This document shows, one piece after another, positions 1 through 8,662 of a stretch of DNA of 64,000 nucleotides. Location of the stretch: the NCBI RefSeq assembly GCF_000702305.1, contig NZ_JNLC01000011.1:372001-436000 (forward strand). The letters are read 5' to 3'. Each line of letters opens with the position of its first letter. The first letter of the stretch is position 1. Both the position numbers and the translations under genes were made by a program. A model generated the notes under the pieces. That model did no database searches, had not been told where the DNA came from, and was given only the letters and a program-made list of their open reading frames with translations. The DNA comes from Allobosea sp. 117 (lineage in GTDB: Bacteria; Pseudomonadota; Alphaproteobacteria; Rhizobiales; Xanthobacteraceae).

Positions 1-88
1 TGAGCCCGCCGGCTTTGCGCGGAGCCGGGCTGATGTAGAAGCTGTGGCAGCGCGCCGCCGCGCGCGCCGGGAACAGGATCGCGCCGCG

Positions 89-790
89 ATGAGCGAGAGC
101 CGGATCAGGGAGAATGCCACAGCTCCGGCCGCCGGTTCGGCTCCGGGCTCGCAGGCGCCGCTCGGCGAGCGGGTCTACCTCGCCGTGCTCGACGCGGTGC
201 GCAGCGGCGAGCTGAAGCCCGGTGACCGCGTGCGCGAGCAGGATATCGCCGAGCGGCTGGGAGTCAGCCGGACGCCGGTGCGCGAGGCGCTCGGCCGGTT
301 GCTCGGCAAGGGCCTGCTTGAGCAGTCCGGTGGGCGGGGCCTGGTAGTGCGCACGCTCGCCGCCGGCGAGGTGGTCGACCTCTATGTGATGCGCGAGATC
401 ATCGAAGGCGCGGCGGCGCGGCTCGCCGCCCAGCACGCCTCGGCCCCCGAGCTCGCCGCGCTCGCCGACGTGCATGCCCGCTTCGCCGCGTCGCGCGACG
501 AGCGCGAGCTGGCGCGGCTGAACCGCCAGTTCCACGATTCGATCCACCGGGCGGCGCGCAACCCCTATCTCGACGCCGCGGCGCGCGAGCTTCAGGACAC
601 CATCGCGCTGCTGACGGTGACCACCTTCAGCGTCGCCGGGCGGCCGGAGGAGGCGGTCGGCGAACATGCCGCGATCCTCGACGCCATCGCCGCGCGCGAC
701 GCGGACCGCGCCGAGCAGCTCGCTCGCGCCCATATCCGCACGGCGCTGCGGGTGCGGCTCGGCCTCGTCGAGAGCGCAGCGCCACGTTGA
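89..790 (+). CDS. GntR-family (FadR/FCD) transcriptional regulator
   Basis: A 233-residue DNA-binding regulator. The N-terminal winged helix carries the GntR pattern (SGELKPGDRVREQDIAERLG, then SRTPVREAL, residues about 40-80). The C-terminal helical FCD ligand domain shows the usual metal/ligand-site elements RQFHDSIH, EHAAILDAI and RAHI. The ATG at 89 is preferred over an upstream GTG at 44, because the extra residues are low-complexity Arg/Ala. FCD regulators usually repress catabolic genes and are released by a small carboxylate. The gene ends 36 bp from the stop of the convergent histidine kinase, so its target probably lies left of the window. The effector is unknown. Confidence 0.88.
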   Translation: MSESRIRENATAPAAGSAPGSQAPLGERVYLAVLDAVRSGELKPGDRVREQDIAERLGVSRTPVREALGRLLGKGLLEQSGGRGLVVRTLAAGEVVDLYVMREIIEGAAARLAAQHASAPELAALADVHARFAASRDERELARLNRQFHDSIHRAARNPYLDAAARELQDTIALLTVTTFSVAGRPEEAVGEHAAILDAIAARDADRAEQLARAHIRTALRVRLGLVESAAPR

Positions 791-826
791 ACGGCGGACG
801 CCGCCGAATTCAGGCCGTGTCCGAAT

Positions 827-2176
827 TCAGGTTTCGACTGCCGGCAGGCGGATCTCCGCGACGGCGCCGCGCCCTAGGGCGGGCCGCAGCTCGAAGCTGC
901 CGCCATGCAGCGCGGCGATGCGGCGCACGATCTCAAGGCCGATGCCGAGACCACCGGCGCGCTTGTAATAGCCGGTCCCGCCCGGCCTTTCCCCGGTGGC
1001 GGCCGGACCGCGGCCGTCGTCGTTGACGCGGATCAGCCCCGGCTCGGGCGCGGCGACCACGATGGCGACGCCGGGCCCGCCATGGCGCACGGCGTTCTCC
1101 ACCAGGTTGCGGACCGCATCCTTCAGCAGCGCGTCATGGCCGGACACCGTGCCGCCGGCACCCGCCTCCAGAGCGATGCTGGCGCCGTGCCCGTAGACCC
1201 AGCCGGCGATGGAGGCGACGACCTCCTCGAGCAGCGCGTCGAGCGCGATCGGCGCGCGCTCCGCGGTATCCACCGCCTCCAGCCGCGCCAGCGCGACGAT
1301 CTGGTCGACGAAGCGCGACAGCTCGGCGACCTCCTCCAGCGCCAAGCGCGCGCGGGGATGGTCGATGCGCTCCAGCTCGAGGCTGATGACGGCGAGCGGG
1401 GTGCGGATCTCGTGGGCGATCGCCGAGGTGAAGAGCTTCTGCGACTGCATCAACTCGCGCAGCCGCGCATAGGAGCGGTTCACCGCGCGGGCGAACTGCG
1501 CGATCTCGCGCGGCATGCCGTCGGTGTCGAACGCCGCATGCGATGCCGCCGGGTCGAGCCGGTCGGCCTCGGCGGCGGCCGCGGCCACCGGCGCCAGCGC
1601 GGAGCGGATCGACAGCAGCGTGGCGCCGAGCACGAAGACGAGCGTCAGGCTCATCGGCACCACCATGTGGGCGATCGCCTCGTCCGCCAGCACGCCCCAG
1701 ACGGCGTGCTCGGGGTCGCCGCCGATGGCGACCTCGATGAAGACGATATGGCCTCCGGTGGCGATGGTCTGGCCGCCGGCGAAGGAGAGCGCGGGGCCGG
1801 CCGGCAGGTTGCGCAGCCAGAAGTCCGGCGGATTCACGTCAAGGGGGAGGAAATGCTCGGTGCAGGAGGCGTCGCACTGCGAGAACAGGATGACGCCGGA
1901 CGGCGTGCGCAGCCGCGCCACATAGCCGGAGCCCTCGTGCCCGTAGCGCTCGGCCAGCGCGGGCGGCAGCTCGTAGCCGAGGCGGCTTCCCTGCACCGTC
2001 AGCCCGCCGGCGAGGGCGTGGGTCTCGCGCTCCAGCATGAGGCGGGCGAGGTTCTGCGGGTCGCGCCCGTATTCCCACAGCACGGCGGCGAGCTGCGCGA
2101 CCATGGCGATGGCGGCGAACAGCAGGATGCGCCGCGCGACGATGCCGACCAGCGGCCGCGATGCGCGCGCCGTCAC
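827..2176 (-). CDS. Two-component sensor histidine kinase
   Basis: A 449-residue membrane kinase. One transmembrane segment lies at about residues 13-34 and another at about 168-190, enclosing a periplasmic sensor region of about 130 residues. A HAMP-like linker follows, then the H-box with phospho-acceptor His255 (HEIRTP). The ATPase domain has the N-box NLVENAVRHGG, NDDGRG and GLGIGLEIV. It starts with GTG overlapping the response-regulator stop (GTGA), so the two are translationally coupled. It is the last gene of the order PepSY, cytochrome b561, regulator, kinase. The architecture is like QseC/TctE-type kinases; the signal is unknown, though the PepSY and cytochrome neighbours suggest an envelope or redox cue. 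Confidence 0.92.
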   Translation of the reverse strand: MTARASRPLVGIVARRILLFAAIAMVAQLAAVLWEYGRDPQNLARLMLERETHALAGGLTVQGSRLGYELPPALAERYGHEGSGYVARLRTPSGVILFSQCDASCTEHFLPLDVNPPDFWLRNLPAGPALSFAGGQTIATGGHIVFIEVAIGGDPEHAVWGVLADEAIAHMVVPMSLTLVFVLGATLLSIRSALAPVAAAAAEADRLDPAASHAAFDTDGMPREIAQFARAVNRSYARLRELMQSQKLFTSAIAHEIRTPLAVISLELERIDHPRARLALEEVAELSRFVDQIVALARLEAVDTAERAPIALDALLEEVVASIAGWVYGHGASIALEAGAGGTVSGHDALLKDAVRNLVENAVRHGGPGVAIVVAAPEPGLIRVNDDGRGPAATGERPGGTGYYKRAGGLGIGLEIVRRIAALHGGSFELRPALGRGAVAEIRLPAVET

Positions 2177-2850
2177 GGCGTCGTCTCGCGCAGCAGGTAG
2201 CCGACCCCGCGCACGGTCTCGACGGCGATCCCGGTCGGGAAGGGTGCGAGCTTGCGCCGCAGCCGCGAGACCGCAAGCTCGATGGCGTTGGCGCTGACCT
2301 CCTCGTCGAAGGCGGAGAGCTTCTCCTCGAGCATGCGCTTCTTCGCGACCCGGCCGAGATGGCGCATCAGCACTTCGAGCAGCGCCCGCTCGCGCGGGGC
2401 GAGCGCCAATGGCTCGCCGGCGCAGCTCACCTCGTGGGTGGCGACGTCGTAGCGAAGGGCGCCGGCCTCGATCACCGGCTGCACGGCGAGCGGGGCACGG
2501 CGCAGCAGGGCGCGGGCGCGGGCGAGCAGCTCGCCATTGTTGAAGGGCTTGGCGAGGTAGTCGTCGGCGCCGGCGTCGAGGCCGGCGATGCGCTCGTCGA
2601 CCGCGCCGCGGGCGGTGAGCACCAGCACCGGGATCGCCTTGCCGGCGCGACGCAGGTCGCGCAGCAGGTCGAGCCCGTCGCCGTCCGGCAGGCCGAGATC
2701 GAGCAGCACGAGGTCGTAGTCGGCGCCGGCGAGGGCCGCCTCGGCGTCACCGGCGCTGCCGACGGCGTCGAGCCGCCAGCCGGCCTCGCGGATCGTCTCG
2801 CCGACGAGCTCGCGAAGCCGGTCGCTATCCTCCACCAGAAGCAGCCTCAT
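2173..2850 (-). CDS. OmpR/PhoB-family response regulator
   Basis: A 225-residue regulator. The receiver domain (1-115) has the acidic pocket ED at 7-8, phospho-acceptor Asp51 (LLDLGLPDGDG), Thr79 and Lys101 (AKPF). The C-terminal winged-helix domain (about 125-222) has RERALLEVL and the VRGVGYLL end typical of OmpR/PhoB. It is the cognate partner of the overlapping kinase gene. It lies 37 bp downstream of the cytochrome b561 gene, so it is probably cotranscribed with it and may regulate that operon. The family resembles QseB/TctD; the target genes cannot be inferred further. Confidence 0.93.
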   Translation of the reverse strand: MRLLLVEDSDRLRELVGETIREAGWRLDAVGSAGDAEAALAGADYDLVLLDLGLPDGDGLDLLRDLRRAGKAIPVLVLTARGAVDERIAGLDAGADDYLAKPFNNGELLARARALLRRAPLAVQPVIEAGALRYDVATHEVSCAGEPLALAPRERALLEVLMRHLGRVAKKRMLEEKLSAFDEEVSANAIELAVSRLRRKLAPFPTGIAVETVRGVGYLLRETTP

Positions 2851-2887
2851 CTGCGCGACCCGTGCTCCGGCACCATGGCCTGATGCC

Positions 2888-3430
2888 TTACGCCCGTTTG
2901 CGGCCGGTCACCATGGACCAGACGAGGTTCTCGCGGTGGCGCCAGCTCTCGAACAGCGCCGCCGCCGCATGCAGCCCGGCAAGGACCAGTATGGCGTTGG
3001 CGATGCCCTCGTGCAGCTCCTCCAGCCACTCCTCGCCCCAGAAGGCGTCGAGGCCCATCATCCAGCCGGTCAGCGAGACGCCGGCGAGCAGGATCATGAG
3101 GGCGACCATCATCACCGCCCCGGCCGGATTGTGGCCGATGACGCGGGGCTCGCGCCCCTGCGCCAGCGCAGCGAGATAGCCCGCGAGGCGCCGGGGCGTC
3201 GGCACGAAATCCGCGAAGCGCGCATATCGCGTGCCGACGAAGCCCCATATCAGGCGGATGGCGAGAACGCCGGCGACGATGTAGCCGACGATCTCGTGGG
3301 CCGTCCCGCCATCCTCGAGAATGAAGAGGTTGAGCAGGCAGCCGGTCACCACCGTCCAGTGGAACGTCCGCACGACGACGTCCCAGACCGGGACCTGCAA
3401 TTCCCGGCCGGCCGCTGGGGGTGTCGCCAT
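2888..3430 (-). CDS. Cytochrome b561-type membrane protein
   Basis: A 180-residue integral membrane protein with four hydrophobic segments. Candidate haem-ligand histidines are His24 (RTFHWT), His45 (TAHEIVG) and the C-terminal pair in ELHEGIA and AGLHAA. This is the bacterial diheme cytochrome b561 (Ni/Fe-hydrogenase b-subunit-like) pattern. It would carry electrons across the inner membrane, possibly to or from a periplasmic partner. Its start is 2 bp after the PepSY stop, and the two-component genes follow. The co-occurrence of PepSY, b561 and a two-component pair is common in proteobacteria, but the electron partner is not known. Confidence 0.87.
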   Translation of the reverse strand: MATPPAAGRELQVPVWDVVVRTFHWTVVTGCLLNLFILEDGGTAHEIVGYIVAGVLAIRLIWGFVGTRYARFADFVPTPRRLAGYLAALAQGREPRVIGHNPAGAVMMVALMILLAGVSLTGWMMGLDAFWGEEWLEELHEGIANAILVLAGLHAAAALFESWRHRENLVWSMVTGRKRA

Positions 3431-3432
3431 GG

Positions 3433-3705
3433 TCAGTCGATCTCCGACTTCACCACGGCGCCGCTGACCGGGTTGAAATAGACCTCTGCCTTCTTGCCGT
3501 CCTTGGTGTAGCCGTAGATCTCGTAGCAGCTACCGGAGACCTTGAAGGTGCGGATCTTCTGGTAGCCCATCTCGGCCACCTTGGCCTTCATGGCCTCTTC
3601 GGACATCCACTTGTCCTTGGGCTCCTGCGTGCAGGCGGGGCCGGCGAGGGCGGCGAGCGGCGAGAGAACGGCGGCCGCGACGAGGCCGGCGATGAGATGA
3701 CGCAT
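3433..3705 (-). CDS. Small secreted PepSY-domain protein
   Basis: A 90-residue protein with a Sec signal peptide (residues 1 to about 21, ending ALAG). A short PepSY-like domain follows (WMSEEAMKAKVAEMGY, then KVSGSCYEIYGYTKDGKKAE). Mature Cys25 and Cys60 could form a disulfide. It is the first gene of the operon with cytochrome b561 and the two-component pair. PepSY domains are often inhibitory or sensory in the periplasm, so a role as ligand or regulator for the neighbouring kinase or cytochrome is plausible but unproven. Confidence 0.82.
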   Translation of the reverse strand: MRHLIAGLVAAAVLSPLAALAGPACTQEPKDKWMSEEAMKAKVAEMGYQKIRTFKVSGSCYEIYGYTKDGKKAEVYFNPVSGAVVKSEID

Positions 3706-3888
3706 TCTTCAGGCTCCTGAACATGGGTCTCGGATGGGCACCCCGCGCCGGACGCGATGGTCCGGGCGGGAGGGCCCGCGAATCCGGCCGCATCGGCCGG
3801 TGCCCCGATGTCTAGGTGCGCCCGCCTGTCAGGATGCTGTCCGCCGCGCCAATTGCCTCGCCGCTTGTCCTGCCGGCCGCCGCCCGCT

Positions 3889-4578
3889 TCACACCACGAC
3901 CACCCGCGTGCCGGGCGGCGTGCGGTCGTAGAGGTCGATGATGTCCTGGTTGAACAGCCGGATGCAGCCGCTCGACACCGCATGACCGATGCTCTGCGGC
4001 TCGTTGGTGCCGTGCAGCCGGTAATAGGTGTCGCGCCCGTCGCGGTAGAGATAGAGCGCGCGGGCGCCGAGCGGATTGCCGAGCCCGCCCGGCAGGCCGC
4101 CGGCATAGGGGCCGTAGCGCTCCGGCTCGCGGGCGATCATCGAGGGGGTCGGCGTCCAGCCGGGCCAGTGCGCCTTGCGCTGGATGACCGCCTCGCCCTG
4201 GAAGGCGAGGCCGGCCTTGCCGACGCCGCAGCCATAGCGCATCGCCCGTCCGCCGCCGCGCAGCAGATAGACGAAGCGCTCATGCGGGTCGACCACGATG
4301 GTGCCGGCCGGGTAGCGGCTCGTATAAGCCACCTCCTGGCGCAGGAAGCGCGGGTCGATCTCCGAAATGTCGATGGCGGGAATCTCGACGCCGCCGTCGT
4401 CCATCGCGCCGTAGATCGCCGCATATTGCCCGGCCGGGCCGGGAAGCGCGCTGGCGATCGGCCCCGGCCGGTTCGGGCCGGTGGCGCAGCCGGCGAGCGC
4501 CAGCGTGCCGGAGAGCAGGAAGGCGCGGCGCGAGAGCATGGCGGCGCCGGCCGCATCCGAAATGCAGTTGTTCATCAT
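3889..4578 (-). CDS. L,D-transpeptidase (YkuD family) lipoprotein
   Basis: A 229-residue exported enzyme. It begins with twin-Arg-like SRRAFLL and a hydrophobic stretch ending in a lipobox (LAGC), so it is probably a lipoprotein. The YkuD catalytic motif is near the C-terminus: His199 and Cys205 in GHAVSSGCIRL. These enzymes form 3-3 peptidoglycan cross-links or attach outer-membrane proteins to peptidoglycan. The double ATG at 4573-4578 sits behind an AGGTGG ribosome site; an internal start at 4539 (MLSRRAF) is possible. It is monocistronic or paired with the uncharacterised gene upstream at 4624-5064. Confidence 0.9.
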   Translation of the reverse strand: MMNNCISDAAGAAMLSRRAFLLSGTLALAGCATGPNRPGPIASALPGPAGQYAAIYGAMDDGGVEIPAIDISEIDPRFLRQEVAYTSRYPAGTIVVDPHERFVYLLRGGGRAMRYGCGVGKAGLAFQGEAVIQRKAHWPGWTPTPSMIAREPERYGPYAGGLPGGLGNPLGARALYLYRDGRDTYYRLHGTNEPQSIGHAVSSGCIRLFNQDIIDLYDRTPPGTRVVVV

Positions 4579-4623
4579 CCACCTGTTGTGATCCGTCGTT
4601 TCGCTGAAGGCCGGGCGGGCCGG

Positions 4624-5064
4624 TCAGGCGACGGCGCGCGGCGGACGCAGCGGCGGGTGGCTCTGCCAGCCGGGCGGCACCGCGCTCTCCGGCATGACAT
4701 GGACGACGCGCATGGTGGCCGGGCGGGGCGTGAAGCCGAAGGTGACGATCAGCGGCACGCAATGCACCGCATAGAGGCATGCCGTCGGCGGGCCGTCCCT
4801 GGCGGTGTCGGGGGCCATCTCGGAAGCGGCGGATGCAAGGGCGGGCGCGGCCCCGTCGCGCGGCCCGGCAATCTTCGCGCCGTCCGTCGCCAGACCGGCG
4901 GCGACGATGCTGCCGGCGATGATCGTCGCGCGGACGGGGCTGACGCTCTTGGCGAGGCAGCCGATCAGGATCAGCAGGAGCGCCAGCGTGCGCAGCAGGC
5001 GCGGGCGGCGGCTCCGCCGGTCCGCTCCGAAGCGCCGATCGTCCTTTGCGCCTACGCTCACCAC
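4624..5064 (-). CDS. Hypothetical protein with one N-terminal transmembrane segment
   Basis: The open frame runs from an ATG at 5190, but the upstream part is Arg/His-rich and unlike a protein. A GTG near 5061-5064, behind GAGGAG, is a more believable start, giving about 145 residues. A basic stretch is followed by one hydrophobic helix (LLRTLALLLILIGCLA), then an Ala/Pro-rich region ending in PPRPP-like sequence. I recognise no family. The gene sits 45 bp before the L,D-transpeptidase on the same strand, so it may be an envelope protein. Overlapping frames are also open, so the coding call is moderate. Confidence 0.45.
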   Translation of the reverse strand: MVSVGAKDDRRFGADRRSRRPRLLRTLALLLILIGCLAKSVSPVRATIIAGSIVAAGLATDGAKIAGPRDGAAPALASAASEMAPDTARDGPPTACLYAVHCVPLIVTFGFTPRPATMRVVHVMPESAVPPGWQSHPPLRPPRAVA

Positions 5065-5241
5065 GCCACCTGCACTCCTCACCGCCGCCACGACCGGCCG
5101 GCGATGCCTGCCGCCCTGATGCCAGAGCGGATCGGGGGCGACAACGGCTCCCGCGTGCATCGACTGGCGGCTGTGACGCGCGCGATACACTCGGAGGTAT
5201 CATAGGGCGGCGCGGCCATGGCGATGCCGCGCCGCCCCTCA

Positions 5242-7035
5242 TCACGAATCGGCGAGCGCCGTCTCCAGCGCGCCGGACTGCCGGTCGAACAGCCGGCGAT
5301 ACTGGCCGTGCGGATTCGCCAATAGGCTCTCATGGTCGCCGTCCTCGACGATGCGGCCCTGATCGAACACCAGGATGCGGTCGAGGGCGCGCACCGTGGA
5401 GAGCCGGTGCGCGATGACCAGCGCGGTGCGCCCTGCCATCAGCCGGCCCATCGCCTCCTGGATCAGCGCCTCGGATTCCGAATCGAGGCTGGAGGTCGCC
5501 TCGTCGAGGATCAGGATCGGCGCGTCGGCGAGGAAGGCGCGGGCCAGCGCCACGCGCTGGCGCTCGCCGCCGGAGAGCTTCACCCCGCGCTCGCCGACCA
5601 GCGTCTGGTAGCCGCGCGGCAGGCGCATAATGAAATCATGCGCATTGGCGAGCTTCGCCGCCTGCACGATCTCCTCCTCGCTGGCGCCGGGCCGGGCATA
5701 GGCGATGTTCTCCGCCAGCGTGCGGTGGAACAGGATCGGCTCCTGCTGGACGATGGCGATCTGGCCACGCAGCGAGGCCTGCGTCGCCTCGCGCACGTCG
5801 TGGCCATCGATCGTCACCCGGCCCTCGGTCACATCGTAGAGCCGCTGGATCAGCTTCACGAAAGTGGTCTTGCCGGAGCCGGAATGGCCGACGAGGCCGA
5901 CCCGCTCGCCCGGCGCGATCGTAACGTTGAGGTCGCGATAGAGCGGGAGGGCATGGGCGCCGTAATGGAAGCCAACATGCTCGAAGCGCACCTCGCCGGC
6001 GCGGATCGGCAGGGGCCTGGCCCGCGGCAGGTCCGGCACGCCATAGGGCGCGTCGTAGAGATGCACCATCTCCTCCATCTCGTTCACCGAGCGCTGGAGC
6101 TGGTGGACGTGCTGGCCGATGTCGCGCAGATAGCCGTGCACCACGAAATAGGTGGTGAGCACATAGGTGACGTCGCCGGGCGTCGCCCGGCCCTGCCACC
6201 ACAGCCACAGCGCGGTGCCGGTGACCGCCGTGCGCATCGCCCAGAGCAGGGCAAACTGCGCCGTGCTGCTCCAGGTCGAGCGCATCCAGGTGCGCGCGGT
6301 GCGCCGGCTCCAGCGCCCGACGAGGCGGGAGAGCCGTGCATCCTCGCGGTGCTCGGCGCCGAACGCCTTCACCACCGCATTGGCGCCGAGCGCGTCCGAC
6401 AGAAGCCCGCCCATGCGGGTGTCCCAGGCGTTGGAGAGCCGCGCGGCGGGCGCGACGTAGCGGGTGGCGAGCGACACGGTGAGCGCGCCATAGGCGAGTG
6501 AGCCCACCGCCATGACGAGGCCCATCAGCGGCCAGTGCAGGCCGAGCAGCAGCACGGTGCCGAGCAGCACCACCACCGAGGGCAGCAGCGCCAGCAGCAG
6601 CACGTCGTTGAGCGTGTCGATCGCCCACATGCCGCGGGTGATCTTGCGCACGGTGGAGCCGGCGAAGCTGTTGGCGTGCCAGTCGGTGGAGAGCCGCTGC
6701 ACGCGCCGGAAGGTGTCCTGCGCCACGTCGGCCATGATGCCGAGGGTGAGCGGCACCACGCCCCACCAGGCAAGGTGGCGCAGCCCGACCATGACGAGGC
6801 CAAGCGCGGCCATGACCGCGAAGGCCTCGACGGCGGCGCGCGCCTGACCCGGCCCGGCGGCGAGGGCGTCGACCAGCCGGCCGGCGAACAGCGGCACGAA
6901 CACCTCGGTCAGCGTGGCGAGGCAGGTGGCGAGTGCGATCGCTCCGGCGAGCCCCTTGCGGCGCGCCCAGTGGCGGGCAGTGAACGACAGGACGTCGCGG
7001 AGCGCGCGGGCCCCGTTTGCGGAAGATGTCGACAT
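5242..7035 (-). CDS. ABC transporter, fused permease and ATPase
   Basis: A 597-residue half-transporter of the MsbA/Atm1 exporter type. Six transmembrane helices occupy about residues 28-320. The nucleotide-binding domain (about 345-585) has Walker A GHSGSGKTT, signature LSGGERQRVALARA, Walker B ILILDEATSSLD and switch His (IAHRLST). It would act as a homodimer exporting a lipid or hydrophobic substrate. The gene stands alone with no partner half-transporter. A 7-bp hairpin lies in its leader at 7044-7060. The substrate cannot be told from sequence. Confidence 0.93.
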   Translation of the reverse strand: MSTSSANGARALRDVLSFTARHWARRKGLAGAIALATCLATLTEVFVPLFAGRLVDALAAGPGQARAAVEAFAVMAALGLVMVGLRHLAWWGVVPLTLGIMADVAQDTFRRVQRLSTDWHANSFAGSTVRKITRGMWAIDTLNDVLLLALLPSVVVLLGTVLLLGLHWPLMGLVMAVGSLAYGALTVSLATRYVAPAARLSNAWDTRMGGLLSDALGANAVVKAFGAEHREDARLSRLVGRWSRRTARTWMRSTWSSTAQFALLWAMRTAVTGTALWLWWQGRATPGDVTYVLTTYFVVHGYLRDIGQHVHQLQRSVNEMEEMVHLYDAPYGVPDLPRARPLPIRAGEVRFEHVGFHYGAHALPLYRDLNVTIAPGERVGLVGHSGSGKTTFVKLIQRLYDVTEGRVTIDGHDVREATQASLRGQIAIVQQEPILFHRTLAENIAYARPGASEEEIVQAAKLANAHDFIMRLPRGYQTLVGERGVKLSGGERQRVALARAFLADAPILILDEATSSLDSESEALIQEAMGRLMAGRTALVIAHRLSTVRALDRILVFDQGRIVEDGDHESLLANPHGQYRRLFDRQSGALETALADS

Positions 7036-7456
7036 GGCGGAACGGCGCTTCGAAAGCGCCTCTCCCTGCGAAGAGATTTGCGGAAATGGCCCGGGATTGC
7101 GATGCCGCGGGCGATGGCGGACCCCGTTGCCGGGGCTCCGGACGGCTGGGCGAACGCTAGGCGATTCGCCCCTTGCTGCGGCCCGGGAAGCCTGGGAGGC
7201 GCGTGTGCGAATATGTCATCAATGCCCCTCCCTCTCTTCGCGATTGGACGTGTTCACATAGCATCGCGGAGACGATCGGGCAATCCGCCGGGTGCCCTCG
7301 CGTAAGTCTCCGGCGCTGCCGCCACGGTCAGATCGGTCCCGGAACCCCTGCTCCGCGCAGGGCAGAGATGCATGCGCGGCGCTTCCGCGAGCGTGCGGCG
7401 CACAATAGTTTCACAGCGAATTGCTGCTTTGCAGCATGGCCGAAAAGGGGACCGCT
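7036..7456. other. Intergenic region between divergent genes
   Basis: This is the 421-bp spacer between the ABC transporter (minus) and the DUF1127 gene (plus). I see no credible gene. It contains a short perfect hairpin (arms 7044-7050 and 7054-7060) just upstream of the transporter. A second hairpin (7422-7427 with 7431-7436, loop TTT) lies about 20 bp before the DUF1127 start. Promoters for both genes should lie here, but no strong -35/-10 pair is evident. Confidence 0.6.
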
Positions 7457-7672
7457 ATGCGCCTCGTCGCGCTCATCCGTTCCGCCGTGGCGGAATATCG
7501 CCGCTACCACCGGCTTCGCCGCGAACTCGCGCGCATGAACGAGCGCGAGCTGCGCCGGCTTGGCCTCGACGGCTTCGATGCCGCCGCCCGCCTGATGCGG
7601 GACGCGGCGCCGCGCCCGCAGCCCGCGCGGCCGGCCGCCTCCGCGCGCCTGGTGCCCGGCTGGCAGGGCTGA
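7457..7672 (+). CDS. Small DUF1127 (YjiS-like) protein
   Basis: A 71-residue basic protein. The core matches DUF1127: YRRYHRLRRELARMNEREL followed by RRLGLDG. The ATG at 7457 follows an AAAGGGG ribosome site. The C-terminal part is Pro/Ala-rich and does not belong to the domain. Small DUF1127 proteins in alphaproteobacteria have been linked to RNA binding and to phosphate and carbon physiology. The gene is monocistronic and convergent with the formamidase gene. Confidence 0.8.
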   Translation: MRLVALIRSAVAEYRRYHRLRRELARMNERELRRLGLDGFDAAARLMRDAAPRPQPARPAASARLVPGWQG

Positions 7673-7696
7673 GCTGCGGCCGGCGCGCCCGGCCGA

Positions 7697-8632
7697 TTAC
7701 AGCAGCGACTTCGCCAGCAGCATGTGGATGCCTTTGTTGCCGTCCACCAATTGAGTGACGCGCAGGTTTCCGGCCAGCGAGCAGAGCATGTAGGCCTGGT
7801 TGCGCGACAGGTTGGTGCGCTGGCAGACATGCTTGACCATCTCGCGCGTCGCCTGCTTGGCGGCGTCGTCGAGGTCCTCGTCGAGCCCGATCGACATCAG
7901 ATGCGTGGCGCTCTCGGCGAACGGCCAGTCCAGCTCCATGTCCTTGCGCACGGTGAGGCGGAAGGTGCCGGTGACCCCGGTCTCCAGCGCGGTGATGCAC
8001 ACCTCGCCGTCGCCCTGCACGCCGTGGCCGTCGCCGGCGAAGAACAGCGCGCCCTCGTTGAACACCGGCAGATAGAGCGTCGTCCCGGCGCGCAGCTCCT
8101 TGTTGTCCATGTTGCCGCCGAAGGCGCGCGGCACCGGCGAGCCGCAGCGGCCCCAGGCCGGCGGCGGCGCGGTGGCGATGATGCCGAAGAACGGATCGAG
8201 CGGGATCTCCGTGCCCCACGGCATGACGCAGACATTGCGCGCATGGTCGACGGTCGGGTGGATGGTCTCGTAGTCGGTGAACTCGTCGGGCAGCGTGCCG
8301 AGCAGCGGCAGGATGGAGACGAAGCCCCAGTCCTGGCGCACCTTCACGTCGAGAATGTCGACCTGCAGCACGTCGCCGGGCCGGGCGTCCTTCACATGGA
8401 CCGGGCCGGTGATGAAATGCGGGCCGGCGCCCTGCGGCAGCGTGTCGAGCGCCGCCATGTAGTCCTCCGGCACGGGGAGGTTGTCCGGCAAAGCTTCCTT
8501 GCCGCCGGCGGGGAAGGAATGCAGTGTCACCACGTCGCCCGAGGCGACCTCCAGCACCGGCGGGGTCGAGCTGTCGAGATAGCCCCACACCATGTTCTCG
8601 GGGGTGGCGGGGATTTCAAAGCGGCGCGACAT
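7697..8632 (-). CDS. fmdA: Formamidase/acetamidase (FmdA/AmdA family)
   Basis: A 311-residue cytosolic amidase of the acetamidase/formamidase family. It has the family's conserved acidic metal-site region GDGHGVQGDGEVC (about residues 200-212), TGPVHVKDARPGD and FGGNMDNKEL. It hydrolyses formamide or short amides to the acid and ammonia. The gene is 30 bp downstream of urtE and is the last gene of the urt operon. The pairing with an amide/urea transporter is like the fmd operon of Methylophilus. No urease genes are in the window, so amides may be the real substrates. Confidence 0.9.
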   Translation of the reverse strand: MSRRFEIPATPENMVWGYLDSSTPPVLEVASGDVVTLHSFPAGGKEALPDNLPVPEDYMAALDTLPQGAGPHFITGPVHVKDARPGDVLQVDILDVKVRQDWGFVSILPLLGTLPDEFTDYETIHPTVDHARNVCVMPWGTEIPLDPFFGIIATAPPPAWGRCGSPVPRAFGGNMDNKELRAGTTLYLPVFNEGALFFAGDGHGVQGDGEVCITALETGVTGTFRLTVRKDMELDWPFAESATHLMSIGLDEDLDDAAKQATREMVKHVCQRTNLSRNQAYMLCSLAGNLRVTQLVDGNKGIHMLLAKSLL

Positions 8633-8662
8633 GCGGGACTCCTCGACTGACTGGAATGGCGC

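Noticed and set aside
804-831. 11-bp direct repeat ccgaattcagg separated by 6 bp
   Set aside because: It lies between convergent gene ends and overlaps a stop codon. There is no sign of an IS, att site or regulatory role, so chance or slippage is likely.
905-2200. Long plus-strand open frame (431 codons) opposite the histidine kinase
   Set aside because: It is the antisense shadow of a real kinase gene. The composition is Arg/Gly/His-rich with no domain, as expected in high-GC DNA.
3757-5205. 482-codon plus-strand frame over the L,D-transpeptidase
   Set aside because: Composition is Arg/Ala/Gly-rich and it covers a gene with an intact YkuD catalytic motif on the minus strand.
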